DNA from: Geodermatophilus poikilotrophus
GTDB lineage: Bacteria; Actinomycetota; Actinomycetes; Mycobacteriales; Geodermatophilaceae
NCBI RefSeq assembly: GCF_900111455.1
Contig: NZ_FOIE01000008.1
Span: 214,223-278,222, forward strand
Reading direction: 5' to 3'
Length of the DNA stretch: 64,000 nt
Shown here: one piece after another, positions 8,427 through 20,510 of the stretch
Layout of the letters: each line of letters opens with the position of its first letter
Numbering within the stretch: the first letter of the stretch is position 1
Notes under the pieces: model-generated
Told to the model about the DNA's origin: nothing
The model's input: the letters and a program-made list of their open reading frames with translations, nothing else
Database searches by the model: none
Translations under genes and position numbers: made by a program

Positions 8427-10322
8427 TCACCCGGCCGTCACCGCCAGCAGCGCGCCCGCCACGACCACCGCGCCGCCGAGCATCGACAGCGCGTAGGAGC
8501 GGACGAACCCGGTCTGGGTGCGGCCCAGCCGGGACGACGAGCCGCCCAGCGTCGCGGCCAGCCCGTTGACCGCGCCGTCGACCCCGCGGTTGTCGACGAA
8601 GACCAGCGCACGGGTCAGCCACTGGCCCGGCCGCATGAACAGCGACTCGTTCACCGCGTCGGCGTAGAGGGCGCGGCGGGCGGCGCGGGTCACCGGCGAC
8701 ACCCGCACCGGCGCGGTCACCGGGACCTCGCGGCGGCCGACGAACAGCCAGGCGGTGAGCACGCCGAGTGCCATCACCACGGTGACCAGGATGCTCACCA
8801 CGAGCGGCGCGACGACGTGCTCGGCCGCCTCTGGCTCGCCGAAGACCGGGGTCAGCCACTCCTCCAGCGGGAAGGCGACGACCAGCAGGAAGCCGGCGAG
8901 GACCGAACCGACGGCGAGCAGGACCATCGGCGCGGTCATCACCGACGGTGACTCGTGCGGGTGCACCCCGGGCTCCCAGCGGGGGCGGCCGAAGAAGGTC
9001 ATGAGCATCAGCCGGGTCATGTAGAAGGCGGTGAGCCCGGCGGCCAGGATCGCGATCCCGCCGAGCAGGTAGCCCCAGCCGTCGCCGCGGTCGAACGCGG
9101 CCTCGATGATCGCGTCCTTGGTGTAGAAGCCGGACAGGAACGGGAAGCCGATCAGCGCCAGGTAGCCCAGCCCGAACGTCACGAAGGTGACCTTCATCCG
9201 CGAGGCCAGCCCGCCGAAGCGGCGCATGTCGACGTCGTCGTCCATCGCGTGCATGACCGAGCCGGCACCGAGGAACAGGCCGGCCTTGAAGAAGCCGTGG
9301 GTGAGCAGGTGCGCCAGGCCCGCGACGTAGCCGACCGGGCCGAGCCCGACGGCCAGGAACATGTAGCCGATCTGGCTGACCGTCGAGTAGGCCAGCACCT
9401 TCTTGATGTCGTCCTGGGCGCAGCCGGCGATCGCGCCGATCATCAGGGTGATCGCGCCCACGGCGAGGACGGCGGCCCGCGCGGTGGGCGTCGCATCGTA
9501 GACCGGTGCGCAGCGCGCGATGAGGTAGACGCCGGCGGTGACCATGGTGGCCGCGTGGATCAGCGCCGACACCGGGGTCGGGCCCTCCATGGCGTCGGGC
9601 AGCCACGCTTGCAGCGGGAACTGGCCGGACTTGCCGCACGCGCCGAGCAGGAGCAGCAGCCCGATCGCGGTGACCGTGCCGCCGGCCAGGGTGCCGACCG
9701 CGCCGAACACGCCGTCGTAGGAGACCGTCCCCAGCTGCGCGAACATCAGGAAGATCGCCAGCGCCAGCCCGACGTCGCCGACCCGGTTCATGATGAACGC
9801 CTTCTTCGCGGCGGTCGCCGCCGACGGGCGCTCGTGCCAGAAGGCGATGAGCAGGTAGGACGCCAGGCCCACGCCCTCCCAGCCGACGTACAGGGCCACG
9901 AAGTTGTCGCCGAGGACCAGCAGCAGCATCGCCGCGACGAACAGGTTCAGGTAGGCGAAGAACCGCCGGCGCCGGGGGTCGTGCGCCATGTAGCCGATCG
10001 AGTAGACGTGGATCAGCGCGCCGACGCCGGTGATCAGGAGGACGAAGACCGCCGAGAGCGGGTCGAACAGCAGGCCGGCCTGCACGTCCAGCGACCCGGT
10101 GGCGACGAAGGTGAACAGGTCGACGTCGAGCCGCCGGCCGTCCAGCTGCAGCGTGCACAGCAGGCCGAGCACGAAGGCCGCGACGACCGTGCCGGTGCCC
10201 AGCAGGTGCCCCCAGCGGTCGGTGCGCCGTCCCCCGAGCAGCAGGACGGCGGCGCCGGCCAGCGGCAGCGCGATGAGCAGCCAGGCGGAGGTGATCAGCC
10301 CGTCGGCCGGTGCGGTGTCCAT
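8427..10322 (-). CDS. nuoL: NADH-quinone oxidoreductase subunit L
   Basis: A 631-residue subunit, the largest antiporter-like protein of complex I. It shows [42 protein letters not shown] and [19 protein letters not shown] in the conserved core. The C-terminal portion should include the lateral helix that runs along the membrane arm. The ATG at 10322 follows nuoK by 16 bases. No frameshift or missing channel residue was noticed. Confidence 0.97.
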   Translation of the reverse strand: MDTAPADGLITSAWLLIALPLAGAAVLLLGGRRTDRWGHLLGTGTVVAAFVLGLLCTLQLDGRRLDVDLFTFVATGSLDVQAGLLFDPLSAVFVLLITGVGALIHVYSIGYMAHDPRRRRFFAYLNLFVAAMLLLVLGDNFVALYVGWEGVGLASYLLIAFWHERPSAATAAKKAFIMNRVGDVGLALAIFLMFAQLGTVSYDGVFGAVGTLAGGTVTAIGLLLLLGACGKSGQFPLQAWLPDAMEGPTPVSALIHAATMVTAGVYLIARCAPVYDATPTARAAVLAVGAITLMIGAIAGCAQDDIKKVLAYSTVSQIGYMFLAVGLGPVGYVAGLAHLLTHGFFKAGLFLGAGSVMHAMDDDVDMRRFGGLASRMKVTFVTFGLGYLALIGFPFLSGFYTKDAIIEAAFDRGDGWGYLLGGIAILAAGLTAFYMTRLMLMTFFGRPRWEPGVHPHESPSVMTAPMVLLAVGSVLAGFLLVVAFPLEEWLTPVFGEPEAAEHVVAPLVVSILVTVVMALGVLTAWLFVGRREVPVTAPVRVSPVTRAARRALYADAVNESLFMRPGQWLTRALVFVDNRGVDGAVNGLAATLGGSSSRLGRTQTGFVRSYALSMLGGAVVVAGALLAVTAG

Positions 10323-10338
10323 CCCCGGTCCCCGTCCC

Positions 10339-10638
10339 TCAGTACTTGAGCAGGTTGGCGTCGTCGACCGACGCCGACCGGCGGGTCCGGAAGAGCGACA
10401 TGATGATCGCGAGGCCGACGACGACCTCGGCGGCGGCGACGACCATGACGAAGAACGCCATGACCTGGCCGTCGAGGGTGCCGCTGGCCCGCGCGAAGGT
10501 GACCAGCGTCAGGTTCACCGAGTTGAGCATCAGCTCGACGCACATGAACACGACGATCGCGTTGCGCCGCACGAGGACGCCGACCGCGCCGATGGTGAAC
10601 AGGATCGCGGCGAGCACCAGGTAGTGCGTGAGGCTCAT
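10339..10638 (-). CDS. nuoK: NADH-quinone oxidoreductase subunit K
   Basis: A 99-residue, three-helix subunit with the family signature [10 protein letters not shown], in which the Glu lies in the membrane and is needed for proton transfer. A second acidic residue follows in [12 protein letters not shown]. The length matches the usual 100 residues. The ATG at 10638 overlaps the nuoJ stop as ATGA. Confidence 0.96.
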   Translation of the reverse strand: MSLTHYLVLAAILFTIGAVGVLVRRNAIVVFMCVELMLNSVNLTLVTFARASGTLDGQVMAFFVMVVAAAEVVVGLAIIMSLFRTRRSASVDDANLLKY

Positions 10639-11459
10639 CGGTCGCGCCCCCCCGGGACGTCGCTGGGCGCCGGGTCGAGGGTGCCCAGCGCCGCGTCGGG
10701 GGTGCCGAGCTCGGCCCGGCCGGTGGGCCTCGGCATCTGCTCGACCTCCTGGGGCTCGATCCCGGTCGCGAAGCTGTCCTCGGCCAGCCGCCCGTCGGGC
10801 AGCAGCGCCGGCGCGGCGACGGAGTTGCCGCGCGCGAAGACACCCGGTCCGGGCAGCGTCTGCGGCCGGTCGGTGAGGAACCGGGCGCGCGACAGCTCCT
10901 TCTGCGTGGGCCGGGTGCCGGGCTCGCGCTCGATGTGGGCCAGCACCATCGCCCCGACGGCGGCGGTGATGAGCAGCGCGCTGGTGACCTCGAACGCCAG
11001 CAGGTAGCGGGTGAAGAGCACCTCGGCGATCGCCTCGATGTTGCTGGTCTCCGCGCCCTGCACGGCCGCGAGGCCGGCGACGGGGATGCCCTGGGTGGCC
11101 CGGGCGATGCCGGCGCCGACCAGCCCGGCGAAGCCGAGGCCGAGCACGATCGCCGCCACCCGCTGACCGCGCAGCGTCTCCACCACCGAGTCGGACGAGT
11201 CGCGGCCGACCAGCATCAGCACGAACAGGAAGAGGATCATGATCGCGCCGGTGTAGACGATGATCTGCACCGCGCCGAGGAACGGCGCCTCCTGGACGAC
11301 GTAGAAGACGCCCAGCGCCAGCATCGTGTTGACCAGCCACAGCGCCGAGTGGACGGCGTTGCGCGAGAGCACCATGCCCAGCGCGCCGGCCAGCGCGATG
11401 GGCCCGAGCACCCAGAAGACGACGGCCTCGCCGGTGCCGATGACGACGTCGGGGTTCAC
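10635..11459 (-). CDS. nuoJ: NADH-quinone oxidoreductase subunit J
   Basis: A 274-residue protein. The first 165 residues are the five-helix NuoJ core, with [20 protein letters not shown] as its best-known part. About 110 polar residues follow, which E. coli NuoJ lacks; such tails are common in actinobacteria and probably face the cytoplasm. The start is GTG at 11459, overlapping the nuoI stop as GTGA. A few actinobacterial tail motifs are visible (for example [10 protein letters not shown]), but I know no function for them. Confidence 0.95.
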   Translation of the reverse strand: MNPDVVIGTGEAVVFWVLGPIALAGALGMVLSRNAVHSALWLVNTMLALGVFYVVQEAPFLGAVQIIVYTGAIMILFLFVLMLVGRDSSDSVVETLRGQRVAAIVLGLGFAGLVGAGIARATQGIPVAGLAAVQGAETSNIEAIAEVLFTRYLLAFEVTSALLITAAVGAMVLAHIEREPGTRPTQKELSRARFLTDRPQTLPGPGVFARGNSVAAPALLPDGRLAEDSFATGIEPQEVEQMPRPTGRAELGTPDAALGTLDPAPSDVPGGRDR

Positions 11460-12151
11460 GACCGGGCCCCTGGCACCGGCTGGTCGACGCGCGCACCGGC
11501 GGCGGGGTCGACCGGCGGGGCCGCTCCTGCTGCCTCCCGGACGTAGTAGTCCTTCTCGTCCTCCCCCAGCCGCATGGCGTGCGGCGGGGCCTCCATGCCC
11601 GGCAGCAGCGGCGCCATGAGCTGCTCCTTGGTGTAGATGAGGTCGGCCCGGTTGTCGTCGGCCAGCTCGAAGTCGTTGCTCATGGTCAGCGAGCGGGTGG
11701 GGCAGGCCTCGATGCACAGGCCGCAGAAGATGCAGCGCAGGTAGTTGATCTGGTAGACGCGCCCGTACCGCTCGCCGGGCGAGTAGCGCTCGTCCTCGGT
11801 GTTGTCACCGCCCTCGACGTAGATGGCGTCGGCGGGGCAGGCCCAGGCGCACAGCTCGCACCCGACGCACTTCTCCAGCCCGTCGGGGTGCCGGTTCAGC
11901 ACGTGCCGCCCGTGGTAGCGCGGCTTGGTCACCTTGGGCACCTCGGGGTACTCCTCGGTGGTCACCTTGCGGAAGATCTGCGCGAAGGTGACCCCGAAGC
12001 CCTGCCCGGGACCGGGCAGCCAGCTGGACCGCTTGACCGCCCCGGCGTCGCGGCCGCGGCGCTCGAGCTCGCGCTTCGTCTGCGCCACCATGTCGTGACC
12101 GGGGTCGTGGGGATCCGGCGAACGGCGGTCCACGTCGCGGTGCTCAGTCAT
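11456..12151 (-). CDS. nuoI: NADH-quinone oxidoreductase subunit I (two 4Fe-4S clusters)
   Basis: A 231-residue ferredoxin-like subunit. Clusters N6a and N6b are held by [12 protein letters not shown] and [12 protein letters not shown], each with a complete CxxCxxCxxxCP set. It passes electrons from NuoG towards NuoB. The ATG at 12151 overlaps the end of nuoH by eight bases. The polar N-terminal 45 residues precede the conserved VTFAQIFRK segment. The C-terminal tail is Pro/Ala-rich. Confidence 0.96.
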   Translation of the reverse strand: MTEHRDVDRRSPDPHDPGHDMVAQTKRELERRGRDAGAVKRSSWLPGPGQGFGVTFAQIFRKVTTEEYPEVPKVTKPRYHGRHVLNRHPDGLEKCVGCELCAWACPADAIYVEGGDNTEDERYSPGERYGRVYQINYLRCIFCGLCIEACPTRSLTMSNDFELADDNRADLIYTKEQLMAPLLPGMEAPPHAMRLGEDEKDYYVREAAGAAPPVDPAAGARVDQPVPGARS

Positions 12152-13604
12152 CGACGTCCTCCTCGATCGTGGTGGTGCTGCGCCGTCCGGTGCCCACCAC
12201 GGCGCCCTCGGGCGCGACCGCGTCGCGGCGGCGCAGCCGGGGCGACGGCGGGACGGCGAGGTCCATCGGCGGGATGGGGAAGCCGCCCTCGGCCCGGCTG
12301 GGACCGCCCGGCCCGCGGCGCGGCCCGGGCGGCGGCAGCACCTCGGGCTCGGTGGGGTGGTTGGAGCCCGCCGCCGCCTCACGGGCGGCGAGGCGGGTGG
12401 CCCGGTTGCTGGCGCGGCTGGCGACCAGCAGCACGGCGATGACGAGCAGCGCGATCGGGACGCCGACGAACAGCGCCACCTGGCCGGTGGAGAGGTCGGC
12501 CTCGCGGGCCACGGTGCGCATGGTGGCGACGGCGAGGATCCAGACCAGCGCGGTCGGGACCAGCACCTTCCACCCGAAGCGCATGAACTGGTCGTAGCGC
12601 AGCCGGGGCAGCGTGCCGCGCAGCCAGATGAAGACGAACAGCGCGGCGACGACCTTGAGGAAGAACCACAGCAGTGGCCACCAGCCGGAGTTGGCGCCGT
12701 CCCAGACCGAGATCGGCCACGGCGCCCGCCAGCCGCCGAGGAACAGCGTCGCGGCCAGCGCGGAGACGGTGACCATGTTGATGTACTCGGCGAGGAAGAA
12801 CAGCGCGAACTTCAGCGACGAGTACTCGGTGTGGAAGCCGCCGACCAGCTCGCTCTCGGCCTCGGGCAGGTCGAACGGCGCCCGGTTGGTCTCCCCCACC
12901 ACGGCGATGACGTAGATGACGAAGGAGACCGGCAGCAGGACGGCGAACCAGCCGGGGCCGGTGAACTCCAGGCCGAAGAAGGAGACCGGGTTGCCGTCGG
13001 CCTGCGCCGCGACGATCTCCGAGGTGGACATCGACCCCGCGTAGAGGAACACCGCGACGATCGACAGGCCCATCGCGATCTCGTAGCTGATCATCTGCGC
13101 GGCGCTGCGCAGCGAGCCCAGCAGCGGGTACGTGGACCCGGAGGCCCAGCCGCCGAGGACGATGCCGTAGATCCCCATGGCCGAGCAGGCCAGCACGACG
13201 AGGACCCCGATGGGGGCGTCGGTGAGCTGCAGCGGCGTCTGCTGGCCGAAGATGCTGACCACCGGGCCGAGCGGGATCACCGAGAACGCGAGGAACGCGG
13301 GCACGGTGGCGAGGACCGGGGCCAGGAAGTAGACCGGCTTGTCGGCCAGCGCCGGCATGATGTCTTCCTTGAACGCCAGCTTCAGCCCGTCGGCGAGGCT
13401 CTGCAGGTAGCCGCGCGGCCCGACCCGGTTGGGGCCGATCCGCTGCTGCATCCGCGCGACGACCTTGCGCTCGAACACGATGGCGAACAGCGTCAGCAGC
13501 ACCAGCAGGGCGAAGACCCCGACGACCTTGATGAGGACGATCCACCACACGTCGGTGCCGAAGTCCGCGAGGGTCGGCTGGTCGGCCGCGGCGGCGAGGA
13601 TCAC
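12144..13604 (-). CDS. nuoH: NADH-quinone oxidoreductase subunit H
   Basis: A 486-residue quinone-site membrane subunit. [22 protein letters not shown] and [18 protein letters not shown] are the classic NuoH signatures around the quinone chamber. The last 75-80 residues form a polar, Pro/Arg-rich tail beyond the final helix (from about ASRASNRA), longer than in E. coli. The start is GTG at 13604, overlapping nuoG as GTGA. Confidence 0.96.
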   Translation of the reverse strand: MILAAAADQPTLADFGTDVWWIVLIKVVGVFALLVLLTLFAIVFERKVVARMQQRIGPNRVGPRGYLQSLADGLKLAFKEDIMPALADKPVYFLAPVLATVPAFLAFSVIPLGPVVSIFGQQTPLQLTDAPIGVLVVLACSAMGIYGIVLGGWASGSTYPLLGSLRSAAQMISYEIAMGLSIVAVFLYAGSMSTSEIVAAQADGNPVSFFGLEFTGPGWFAVLLPVSFVIYVIAVVGETNRAPFDLPEAESELVGGFHTEYSSLKFALFFLAEYINMVTVSALAATLFLGGWRAPWPISVWDGANSGWWPLLWFFLKVVAALFVFIWLRGTLPRLRYDQFMRFGWKVLVPTALVWILAVATMRTVAREADLSTGQVALFVGVPIALLVIAVLLVASRASNRATRLAAREAAAGSNHPTEPEVLPPPGPRRGPGGPSRAEGGFPIPPMDLAVPPSPRLRRRDAVAPEGAVVGTGRRSTTTIEEDVDD

Positions 13605-16057
13605 TCCGCACCCCCCGCGACCAGGCGGACGACGCCGCCGGGCGGGGTGCCCAGCCGGGTGCGCAGCTCGCTGCCCGGTGAGCGCATCGGCAGCCAGACC
13701 ACCTGGTCGGGCATCTCGGTCACCAGCACCGGCAGGCTGACCTCCCCCATCGCGCCGCAGACGGTGACCCGGTCGCCGTCGGCCAGGCCCAGCCGGCGGG
13801 CGGCGTCCTTGCCGAGACGGGCGACCGGCGGGCGGGCGGTGCCGGCGAGCTCCGGCTCGTCGCGCTGCAGCGTCCCGACGTCCAGCAGCTGCCGCCAGGA
13901 GGCGAGCACCGCCTGGTCCTCGGCGAGCTCCGGGTCACCCGGCGGGACGACGTCCAGACCCCGGACCCGCGGGCGCTCGGCGACCACGCCGAGGGCGGCG
14001 AGCTCGGCACGGGCGACCTCGGGTGCGGGCAGCCGCAGGTCGACGTCCATCTCGTCGGCCAGGCCCTGCAGCACGCGGCCGTCGGGCAGCTGCCCGGCGC
14101 CGTGCAGCGTGGTGTCGAACGGGCGCAGCCGGCCCTCCCAGTCCAGGTAGGCGCCGGCCTTCTCGGAGGCGGCGGCCACCGGGAGGACGACGTCGGCGTG
14201 CTCGGTGACCGCGCTGGGGAGCATCTCCAGGCTCACCACGAAGTCGGCCCGGGCCAGGGCGGCCTCGGCCAGGCCCGGATCCGGGAGGTCGGCGGGGTCG
14301 ACGCCGCCGACGAGCAGGCCGGCGAGCTCCCCGTGGACCACCGCGGTGAGGATGCCGGTGGTGTCGCGCCCGGGGGTGGCCGGCAGCTCGTCGACACCCC
14401 AGGCGGCGGCGACCTGGGCGCGGGCGCCGGCGTCGGTGACCGGGCGACCGCCGGGGAGCAGGGCCGGCAGCGCCCCGGCCTCGACGGCACCGCGCTCACC
14501 GGCCCGCCGCGGCACCCACGCCACGCGGGCGCCGGTCGCGCGGGCGAGTGCGACGAGGGCCGAGAGCGCGCCGGGCGACTCGGCCAGCCGCTCGCCGGCG
14601 AGCACGACCGCCCCCGACTGCCGCAGCGCCTCGACCGCGGGCCCGCCCCAGCTGCCCTCGGCGAGGGCGGCCAGCGAGCGGGCCTCCGTGCCGGGCCGGG
14701 TGGCCAGCACCGTGGCCTGCAGCTTCTCCGCGGCGGCAGTGGCGAACGGGGCGAGGTCGTACACCGCCAGCCGGTTCTTCCGCACCGCCCGGCGCAACCG
14801 CAGGAAGACGATCGGCGACTCCTCCTCCGGCTCCAGGCCGGCGAGCAGCACGGCAGGCGCGCTGGTCAGGTCGTCGTAGGTGACCGCACCGTTGGCCGGG
14901 CCGGTGCCGGCGACGTGCGCCACCAGGAAGGCCAGCTCCTCGGCCGAGTGCGCGCGGGCGCGGGCGTCGACGTCGTTGGTGCCCAGCGCCACCCGGGCGA
15001 ACTTGGCGTAGGCGTAGGCGTCCTCCACGGTCAGCCGCCCGCCGGGCAGCACCCCGACCCCGCCGGCGTCCCGCGCGGCGCGCAGCCCCTCGGCGGCCGC
15101 GGCCCACGCCTCCGGCCAGGACGCGGGCTGCAGCACGCCGTCCCGCCGGACCAGCGGCGTGGTGAGCCGGTCGTTGGCCGTGGCGTACCGGAAGGCCCAC
15201 CGCCCCTTGTCGCAGTTCCACTCCTCGTTGACCGCCGGGTCGTCCCCCGCCAGCCGGCGCAGCACCTTGCCGCGGCGGTAGTCGGTGCGCTGGGCGCAGC
15301 CGGAGGCGCAGTGCTCGCAGACGCTCGGCTCGCTGCGCAGGTCGAACGGTCGGGAGCGGAACCGGTACTGGGCGCTGGTCAGGGCGCCGACCGGGCAGAT
15401 CTGCGTGGTGTTGCCGGAGAAGTAGGAGGAGAACGGCTCGTCCTCGTAGATGGCCACCTGCTCCAGCGCGCCGCGCTCGAACAGCTCGATGAACGGGTCG
15501 CCGGCGACCTGCTGGGAGAAGCGCGTGCAGCGGGCGCAGAGCACGCAGCGCTCGCGGTCGAGCAGCACCTCGCTGCTGATCGGCAGCGGCTTGGGGTAGG
15601 TGCGCTTGACGTCGACGAACCGGCTCTCCGTGCGGCCGTTGCTCATCGCCTGGTTCTGCAGCGGGCACTCGCCGCCCTTGTCGCAGACCGGGCAGTCCAG
15701 CGGGTGGTTGATGAGCAGCAGCTCCATCGTGCCCTGCTGCGCCTTGTCGGCGACCGGGCTGGTGAGCTGGGTCTTCACCACCATCCCGTCGGTGACCGGC
15801 ATGGTGCAGGAGGCGACCGGCTTGCGCTGGCCCTCCACCTCGACCAGGCACTGGCGGCAGGCGCCGACCGGCTCGAGCAGCGGGTGGTCGCAGAACCGCG
15901 GGATCTGGACGCCGATCTGCTCGGCGGCCCGGATGATCAGCGTCCCCTTGGGCACGGCGACGTCGAAGCCGTCGATCGAGCAGTGGACGGCGTCCGGCGG
16001 GGTCTGCGGACCGGGCACCGCGGGCGCGGTGGCCGGGGCGGGCTGGGGCGTCGTCAC
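13601..16057 (-). CDS. nuoG: NADH-quinone oxidoreductase subunit G
   Basis: An 818-residue iron-sulfur subunit. The N-terminal 2Fe-2S ligands lie in [16 protein letters not shown] and VASC. A His/Cys 4Fe-4S site lies in [17 protein letters not shown], and a further cluster in [11 protein letters not shown] with CPVGAL. A third set, [10 protein letters not shown] plus EWNCDKGRW, matches the extra N7 cluster kept in some bacterial complexes. The molybdopterin-like C-terminal domain follows and is probably structural. The GTG at 16057 overlaps nuoF as GTGA. Confidence 0.96.
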   Translation of the reverse strand: MTTPQPAPATAPAVPGPQTPPDAVHCSIDGFDVAVPKGTLIIRAAEQIGVQIPRFCDHPLLEPVGACRQCLVEVEGQRKPVASCTMPVTDGMVVKTQLTSPVADKAQQGTMELLLINHPLDCPVCDKGGECPLQNQAMSNGRTESRFVDVKRTYPKPLPISSEVLLDRERCVLCARCTRFSQQVAGDPFIELFERGALEQVAIYEDEPFSSYFSGNTTQICPVGALTSAQYRFRSRPFDLRSEPSVCEHCASGCAQRTDYRRGKVLRRLAGDDPAVNEEWNCDKGRWAFRYATANDRLTTPLVRRDGVLQPASWPEAWAAAAEGLRAARDAGGVGVLPGGRLTVEDAYAYAKFARVALGTNDVDARARAHSAEELAFLVAHVAGTGPANGAVTYDDLTSAPAVLLAGLEPEEESPIVFLRLRRAVRKNRLAVYDLAPFATAAAEKLQATVLATRPGTEARSLAALAEGSWGGPAVEALRQSGAVVLAGERLAESPGALSALVALARATGARVAWVPRRAGERGAVEAGALPALLPGGRPVTDAGARAQVAAAWGVDELPATPGRDTTGILTAVVHGELAGLLVGGVDPADLPDPGLAEAALARADFVVSLEMLPSAVTEHADVVLPVAAASEKAGAYLDWEGRLRPFDTTLHGAGQLPDGRVLQGLADEMDVDLRLPAPEVARAELAALGVVAERPRVRGLDVVPPGDPELAEDQAVLASWRQLLDVGTLQRDEPELAGTARPPVARLGKDAARRLGLADGDRVTVCGAMGEVSLPVLVTEMPDQVVWLPMRSPGSELRTRLGTPPGGVVRLVAGGAE

Positions 16058-17382
16058 GAGGCCACTCCGACGGGTTCGAGCCGGAGACTGCGGCCCAGGC
16101 GGGCCTGTTCCTCCGGCGGCAGCAGCGCGACGTAGTCGTCGCGGAAGTACTTCAGCGAGCTGGAGATGCAGCTGGTCGCGCCGTCACCGAGGGCGCAGAA
16201 GGAGCGGCCCAGGATGTTGTCGCAGGTGTCGGTGAGCAGGTCCAGGTCCGCCGCCGTCCCCCGGCCGTCGACCAGGCGCTGCAGGACCTGCACCAGCCAG
16301 TACGTCCCCTCGCGGCACGGGGTGCACTTGCCGCAGCTCTCGTGCGCGTAGAACTCGGTGAACCGCAGGGTGGCCTCGACGATCGAGTCGGTCTCGTCGA
16401 AGACCATGAGCGCGGTGGTGCCGAGCATCGAGCCCGCGGCGGCCACCGAGTCGAAGTCCAGCGGGACGTCGAGGTGCTCGGGGGTGAAGTACGGCGTCGA
16501 CGAGCCGCCCGGCGTCCAGAACTTGAGCTCGTGCCCCGGGCGGACGCCGCCGGCCATGTCCAGCAGCTCGCGCATCGTCGTCCCCATGGGGGCCTCGTAC
16601 TGGCCGGGGCGGACGACGCGGCCCGACAGCGAGTAGATCTTCGGTCCGGGCGACCGCTCCGGGCCGAACTCCTTGAACCAGTCCGAGCCGCCGCGGACGA
16701 CGAACGGCACGCTGGCCAGCGTCTCCACGTTGTTGATCACCGTGGGGGCGCCGTAGAGGCCGGCCACGGCGGGGAACGGCGGCTTGAGGCGCGGCTGCCC
16801 GCGGTAGCCCTCGAGCGAGTCGAGCAGCGCGGTCTCCTCGCCGCAGATGTAGGCGCCGGCACCCGCGTGCACGATCAGCTCCAGGTCGTAGCCCGAGCCG
16901 AGGATGTCGGTGCCGAGGTAGCCCGCCTCGTAGGCCTCGCGGACGGCGTTGACCAGCCGGCGGTGGGCGTGCACCGCCTCGCCGCGGACGTAGATGACCG
17001 CCAGGTGCGACCGGATGGCGTAGGAGGCGATGACCACGCCCTCCACCAGGGAGTGCGGGTCGGCCATCATCAGCGGCAGGTCCTTGCAGGTGCCCGGCTC
17101 GCCCTCGTCGGCGTTGACCACGAGGTACTTGGGCAGCGCGGCCGGCCCGGTCGGCGTCTCCCCCGGCTTGGGCTGCGGGATGAAGCTCCACTTCATGCCG
17201 GTCGGGAAGCCCGCGCCGCCACGGCCGCGCAGCCCGGAGTCCTTGACCATGCCGACCAGCTCGTCGGGGGTCATGGACAGCGCGGTGCGCAGCGCGGTGT
17301 AGCCGTCGAGCCGCTCGTAGGTCGACAGCCGCCAGGACTGCGGCTCGGCCCAGCGCGAGGTGAGCACGGGTGCGAGGGGCAT
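16054..17382 (-). CDS. nuoF: NADH-quinone oxidoreductase subunit F (NADH and FMN site)
   Basis: A 442-residue flavoprotein that accepts hydride from [20 protein letters not shown] is the FMN-binding region, and [15 protein letters not shown] belongs to the NADH/FMN pocket. [12 protein letters not shown] plus the later Cys in [11 protein letters not shown] hold the N3 4Fe-4S cluster. The ATG at 17382 lies one base after the nuoE stop. Confidence 0.97.
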   Translation of the reverse strand: MPLAPVLTSRWAEPQSWRLSTYERLDGYTALRTALSMTPDELVGMVKDSGLRGRGGAGFPTGMKWSFIPQPKPGETPTGPAALPKYLVVNADEGEPGTCKDLPLMMADPHSLVEGVVIASYAIRSHLAVIYVRGEAVHAHRRLVNAVREAYEAGYLGTDILGSGYDLELIVHAGAGAYICGEETALLDSLEGYRGQPRLKPPFPAVAGLYGAPTVINNVETLASVPFVVRGGSDWFKEFGPERSPGPKIYSLSGRVVRPGQYEAPMGTTMRELLDMAGGVRPGHELKFWTPGGSSTPYFTPEHLDVPLDFDSVAAAGSMLGTTALMVFDETDSIVEATLRFTEFYAHESCGKCTPCREGTYWLVQVLQRLVDGRGTAADLDLLTDTCDNILGRSFCALGDGATSCISSSLKYFRDDYVALLPPEEQARLGRSLRLEPVGVAS

Positions 17383-17383
17383 G

Positions 17384-18448
17384 TCACGCCTTCCCGTCGG
17401 TCGGGGTGGTGCCGGTGGCGGGCTCGGTGGCGGGTGGGGTCTCGGTGCCGGCGTGCTGCCGGCCCCGCGGCTGCCCGTACTCGGCGCCCTTGTCGGGGTG
17501 CGCCTGCGCGGCGCCGGCCCGCTCGGCGGGGTTGTCCGCGGCCGCGACGCGGGCGTCGGCGGCCTCCTCCTCCGGCGTCTCGCCGGTGCGGCCCGAGGGC
17601 CGCACCGTCTCGCCGGCCCCGTCCCGGGCCCCGCCCTGAGCCTGCGAGGGGTGGGCAGGACGGGGTCCTCCTGCGGTGTCGGCCGGCGGCCGCGCGGGCC
17701 CGGGCATCGGCGGGGCGGACTCACCGCGCTCCGCGGCCAGCCGCAGCCCGGCCAGCGTCGGGCCGATCGCGCCCTCGGCGTCGACCGCGGCTGCCCGGGC
17801 GGCCTCGCCGCCGTACTGGTCGAAGCCGGCCAGCTGGCGGGAGACGCCGCGGAAGTCGGTCAGCGGCGCCCCGCGGGTGGGGTGCGGCTTCTCGCCACGG
17901 CGGAGCGCCGCGACCAGTTCGCGGGCGCTGTCGACGTCCTGCTGGTCGTAGAACTCGTAGTCGACGGTGACCACCGGCGCGTAGTCGCAGGCGGCCAGGC
18001 ACTCGGCGTGCTCGAGGGTGACCGAGCCGTCGGCGGCGGTCTCGTCGTGGTGGACGCCGAGGTCGCGGGAGAGCGCGTCGAAGATCCGCTGCCCGCCCAG
18101 GACGGCGCACAGCGTGTTGGTGCAGACGCTGACCAGGTGCCGGCCGGTGGGGCGGCGCTTGTACATCGTGTAGAAGGTCGCGACCGCGCCCACCTCGGCC
18201 TTGGTCAGCCCCAGCTCCTCGGCGCACAGCGCGACGCCCTCGGGGGTGACGTAGCCCTGGTGGCTCTGGACCAGGTGCAGCATCGGCAGCAGCGCGGAAC
18301 GGGGCTGCGGGTAGCGGGCGATGATCTCCCGCGCCTCCAGCCGGACCTGCTCGGTCAGCGGCGGCAGGTCCGCGGCGGCGGGCTCGACCGGGCTGGAGTC
18401 CAGCCCGGTGACCGCCGTCCCCTCGGCGCTCCCGGGGAGGGCGCTCAT
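17384..18448 (-). CDS. nuoE: NADH-quinone oxidoreductase subunit E with long repeat-containing tail
   Basis: A 354-residue protein. Residues about 30-215 form the normal thioredoxin-like 2Fe-2S subunit, with ligands C109 and C114 (CTNTLC) and C150 and C154 (CLAAC). The remaining 140 residues are low-complexity Ala/Gly/Pro/Glu sequence not needed in other NuoE proteins. Residues about 260-278 ([13 protein letters not shown] and neighbours) are encoded by a copy of the dispersed palindromic repeat found between genes elsewhere in the window. The tail therefore seems to have grown by capture of a repeat without frameshift. The ATG at 18448 overlaps nuoD by four bases. Confidence 0.95.
   Translation of the reverse strand: MSALPGSAEGTAVTGLDSSPVEPAAADLPPLTEQVRLEAREIIARYPQPRSALLPMLHLVQSHQGYVTPEGVALCAEELGLTKAEVGAVATFYTMYKRRPTGRHLVSVCTNTLCAVLGGQRIFDALSRDLGVHHDETAADGSVTLEHAECLAACDYAPVVTVDYEFYDQQDVDSARELVAALRRGEKPHPTRGAPLTDFRGVSRQLAGFDQYGGEAARAAAVDAEGAIGPTLAGLRLAAERGESAPPMPGPARPPADTAGGPRPAHPSQAQGGARDGAGETVRPSGRTGETPEEEAADARVAAADNPAERAGAAQAHPDKGAEYGQPRGRQHAGTETPPATEPATGTTPTDGKA
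17617..17671. repeat. Palindromic repeat, family A, copy 2 (inside nuoE)
   Basis: The arms CCCCGTCC (17617-17624) and GGACGGGG (17658-17665) flank the shared core CCGCCCTGAGCCTGCGA. This is the only copy within a recognised gene. It stays in frame and encodes about 19 residues of the NuoE tail. Its orientation is opposite to copy 1. A hairpin here would lie inside the nuo message, so it is presumably melted by translating ribosomes. Confidence 0.8.
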
Positions 18449-19776
18449 CGGTCGCACCCGCCCATCACCGGGTCCAGGGAGGCGATGGCCGCGATGACGT
18501 CGGCGATCATGCCGCCCTCGCTCATCGCCGCCGTGGCCTGCAGGTTGACGAAACTGGGGTCGCGCACGTGCACCCGCCACGGTCTGGTGCCGCCGTCGCT
18601 GACCACGTGGTAGCCCAGCTCGCCGCGGGGTGACTCGATGGGCACGTAGACCTGGCCGGCCGGCACCCGGAAGCCCTCGGTGACCAGCTTGAAGTGGTGG
18701 ATCAGGGCCTCCATCGACTGCCCCATGATGTGCTTGACGTGCTCCAGGGAGTTGCCCATGCCGTCGGGCCCCAGCGACAGCTGGGCCGGCCAGGCGATCT
18801 TCTTGTCCTCGACCATGACCGGCCCCGGCTCCAGCCGGTCCAGGGCCTGCTCGATGATCTTCAGCGACTCGTTCACCTCGGCCATGCGGACCAGGTAGCG
18901 GCCCCAGGCGTCGCAGGTGTCGGCGGTCGGCACCTCGAAGTCGTAGGTCTCGTAGCCCAGGTAGGGCTCGACCTTGCGCAGGTCCCACGGCAGCCCGGCG
19001 GCGCGCAGCACCGGCCCGGTGACACCCATCGCCACGCAGCCGGTGACGTCGAGGTAGCCGGCGTCCTTGAGCCGGGCCTGCCAGATCGGCTGGCCGGTGA
19101 GCAGCTTGTGGAAGTCGGCGACCCGGTCCGGCATGACCTGCAGGAACTCCCGGATGTGCTCGACCGCGCCGGGCGGGAGGTCCTGCGCCAGCCCGCCGGG
19201 GCGGATGTAGGCGTGGTTCATCCGCAGCCCGGTGATCTCCTCGAGCAGGTCCAGGACCAGTTCCCGCTCGCGGAAGCCGTTGGTCATCCCGGTGAGCGCG
19301 CCCATCTCCATGCCGAAGGTGGCCAGCGCGACCAGGTGCGAGGCGATCCGGTTGAGCTCCATGACCAGCACGCGGATCGTCCGCGCGCGCTGCGGCGCCT
19401 CGATGCCCAGCAGCTTCTCGACGGCCAGGCAGTACCCGGCCTCGTTGTACAGCGGGGACAGGTAGTCCATCCGCGTGACGAACGTCGTCCCCTGCGTCCA
19501 GTTGCGGTACTCGGTGTTCTTCTCGATGCCGGTGTGCAGGTAGCCGATCACCACCCGCGCCTTGGTGACCGTCTCGCCCTCGAGGTCGAGGACGAGCCGC
19601 AGGACGCCGTGGGTGGAGGGGTGCTGCGGGCCCATGTTGACGACGAGGCGCTCCTCGCCGTAGGCCTCCGCGCCGAGCGTCTGGTCCCAGTCACCGCCGG
19701 TGACGGTGTAGACGCGGCCCTCGGTGGTCTCCCGGGAGCCGGCGTACGGGTCGGTGGGGTTGTAGGTGGTGCTCAT
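18445..19776 (-). CDS. nuoD: NADH-quinone oxidoreductase subunit D (49 kDa-type)
   Basis: A 443-residue subunit related to the large subunit of NiFe hydrogenases, but without the metal-binding cysteines, as expected. [15 protein letters not shown] is the N-terminal signature next to the quinone site, and [10 protein letters not shown] follows. The protein ends in the normal short tail. The ATG at 19776 overlaps nuoC by four bases. NuoC and NuoD are separate here, unlike the fused E. coli protein. Confidence 0.97.
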   Translation of the reverse strand: MSTTYNPTDPYAGSRETTEGRVYTVTGGDWDQTLGAEAYGEERLVVNMGPQHPSTHGVLRLVLDLEGETVTKARVVIGYLHTGIEKNTEYRNWTQGTTFVTRMDYLSPLYNEAGYCLAVEKLLGIEAPQRARTIRVLVMELNRIASHLVALATFGMEMGALTGMTNGFRERELVLDLLEEITGLRMNHAYIRPGGLAQDLPPGAVEHIREFLQVMPDRVADFHKLLTGQPIWQARLKDAGYLDVTGCVAMGVTGPVLRAAGLPWDLRKVEPYLGYETYDFEVPTADTCDAWGRYLVRMAEVNESLKIIEQALDRLEPGPVMVEDKKIAWPAQLSLGPDGMGNSLEHVKHIMGQSMEALIHHFKLVTEGFRVPAGQVYVPIESPRGELGYHVVSDGGTRPWRVHVRDPSFVNLQATAAMSEGGMIADVIAAIASLDPVMGGCDR

Positions 19777-20510
19777 CGGTAGCTCCGCCGGGTGTCGGGG
19801 GGCGGGATCGTGGCGTCGTGGTACTCCACCGGCACGCCGCCGAGCGGGTAGTCCTTGCGCTGGGGGTGGCCGTCCCAGTCGTCGGGCATGAGGATCCGGG
19901 TCAGCGCCGGGTGGCCGTCGAAGACGACGCCGAACATGTCCCACGTCTCCCGCTCGTGCCAGTCCGCCGTCGGGTAGACGGACGTGACCGAGGGGACGTG
20001 CGGGTCCTCGGCGGTCACCGCGACCTCCAGCCGGATCCGCCGCCGGTAGGTCATCGAGGTCAGGTGCAGGACGACGTGCAACCGGGGCCGGCCGGGACCT
20101 GCCGCGGGGCCGCCGCTGTCCAGGTAGTCGACGCCGGAGACGCTGCTGCACAGCTCGAAGCGCAGCGCCTCGTCGTCGCGCAGGGCCCGCACCAGGGTGA
20201 GCAGGTGCTCGCGGGCGACGAAGTAGGTGATCTCGCCGCGGTCGGCCAGCACCCGCTGCACGGCGGCGTCGTAGGTGGCCTGGCCGACGGCGTCGATCAG
20301 CGCGTCGGTGACCTCGTCGAAGTACCCGCCGTAGGGCCGCTCGGTGGAGTGCAGCGCGACCGCGCCGCCGGGCTCGACGCGGACCAGCCCGCCGAAGCCG
20401 GAGGTGTCGCCGCTGCCGCTGACCCCGAACGCGCCCTTGCGGAACCCGCCGCCGGGGGCGGTGGCGCCCTGCTCGGCGTCCGTGCCGCTGCGGTCGCCCG
20501 GGCCGGTCAC
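19773..20510 (-). CDS. nuoC: NADH-quinone oxidoreductase subunit C (30 kDa-type)
   Basis: A 245-residue peripheral-arm subunit. The C-terminal half carries [21 protein letters not shown] and [26 protein letters not shown], the best-conserved parts of this family. The N-terminal 45 residues are polar and Gly-rich. The GTG at 20510 overlaps nuoB as GTGA. Confidence 0.96.
   Translation of the reverse strand: MTGPGDRSGTDAEQGATAPGGGFRKGAFGVSGSGDTSGFGGLVRVEPGGAVALHSTERPYGGYFDEVTDALIDAVGQATYDAAVQRVLADRGEITYFVAREHLLTLVRALRDDEALRFELCSSVSGVDYLDSGGPAAGPGRPRLHVVLHLTSMTYRRRIRLEVAVTAEDPHVPSVTSVYPTADWHERETWDMFGVVFDGHPALTRILMPDDWDGHPQRKDYPLGGVPVEYHDATIPPPDTRRSYR

Noticed and set aside
6719-8569. A 616-codon open frame on the plus strand across nuoM
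   Set aside because: Composition is Gln/Asp/His/Arg-rich and without motifs; it is a shadow of the nuoM codons.
14102-16135. A 677-codon plus-strand frame across nuoG
   Set aside because: Antisense to all the iron-sulfur motifs of nuoG; no ribosome site or family features.
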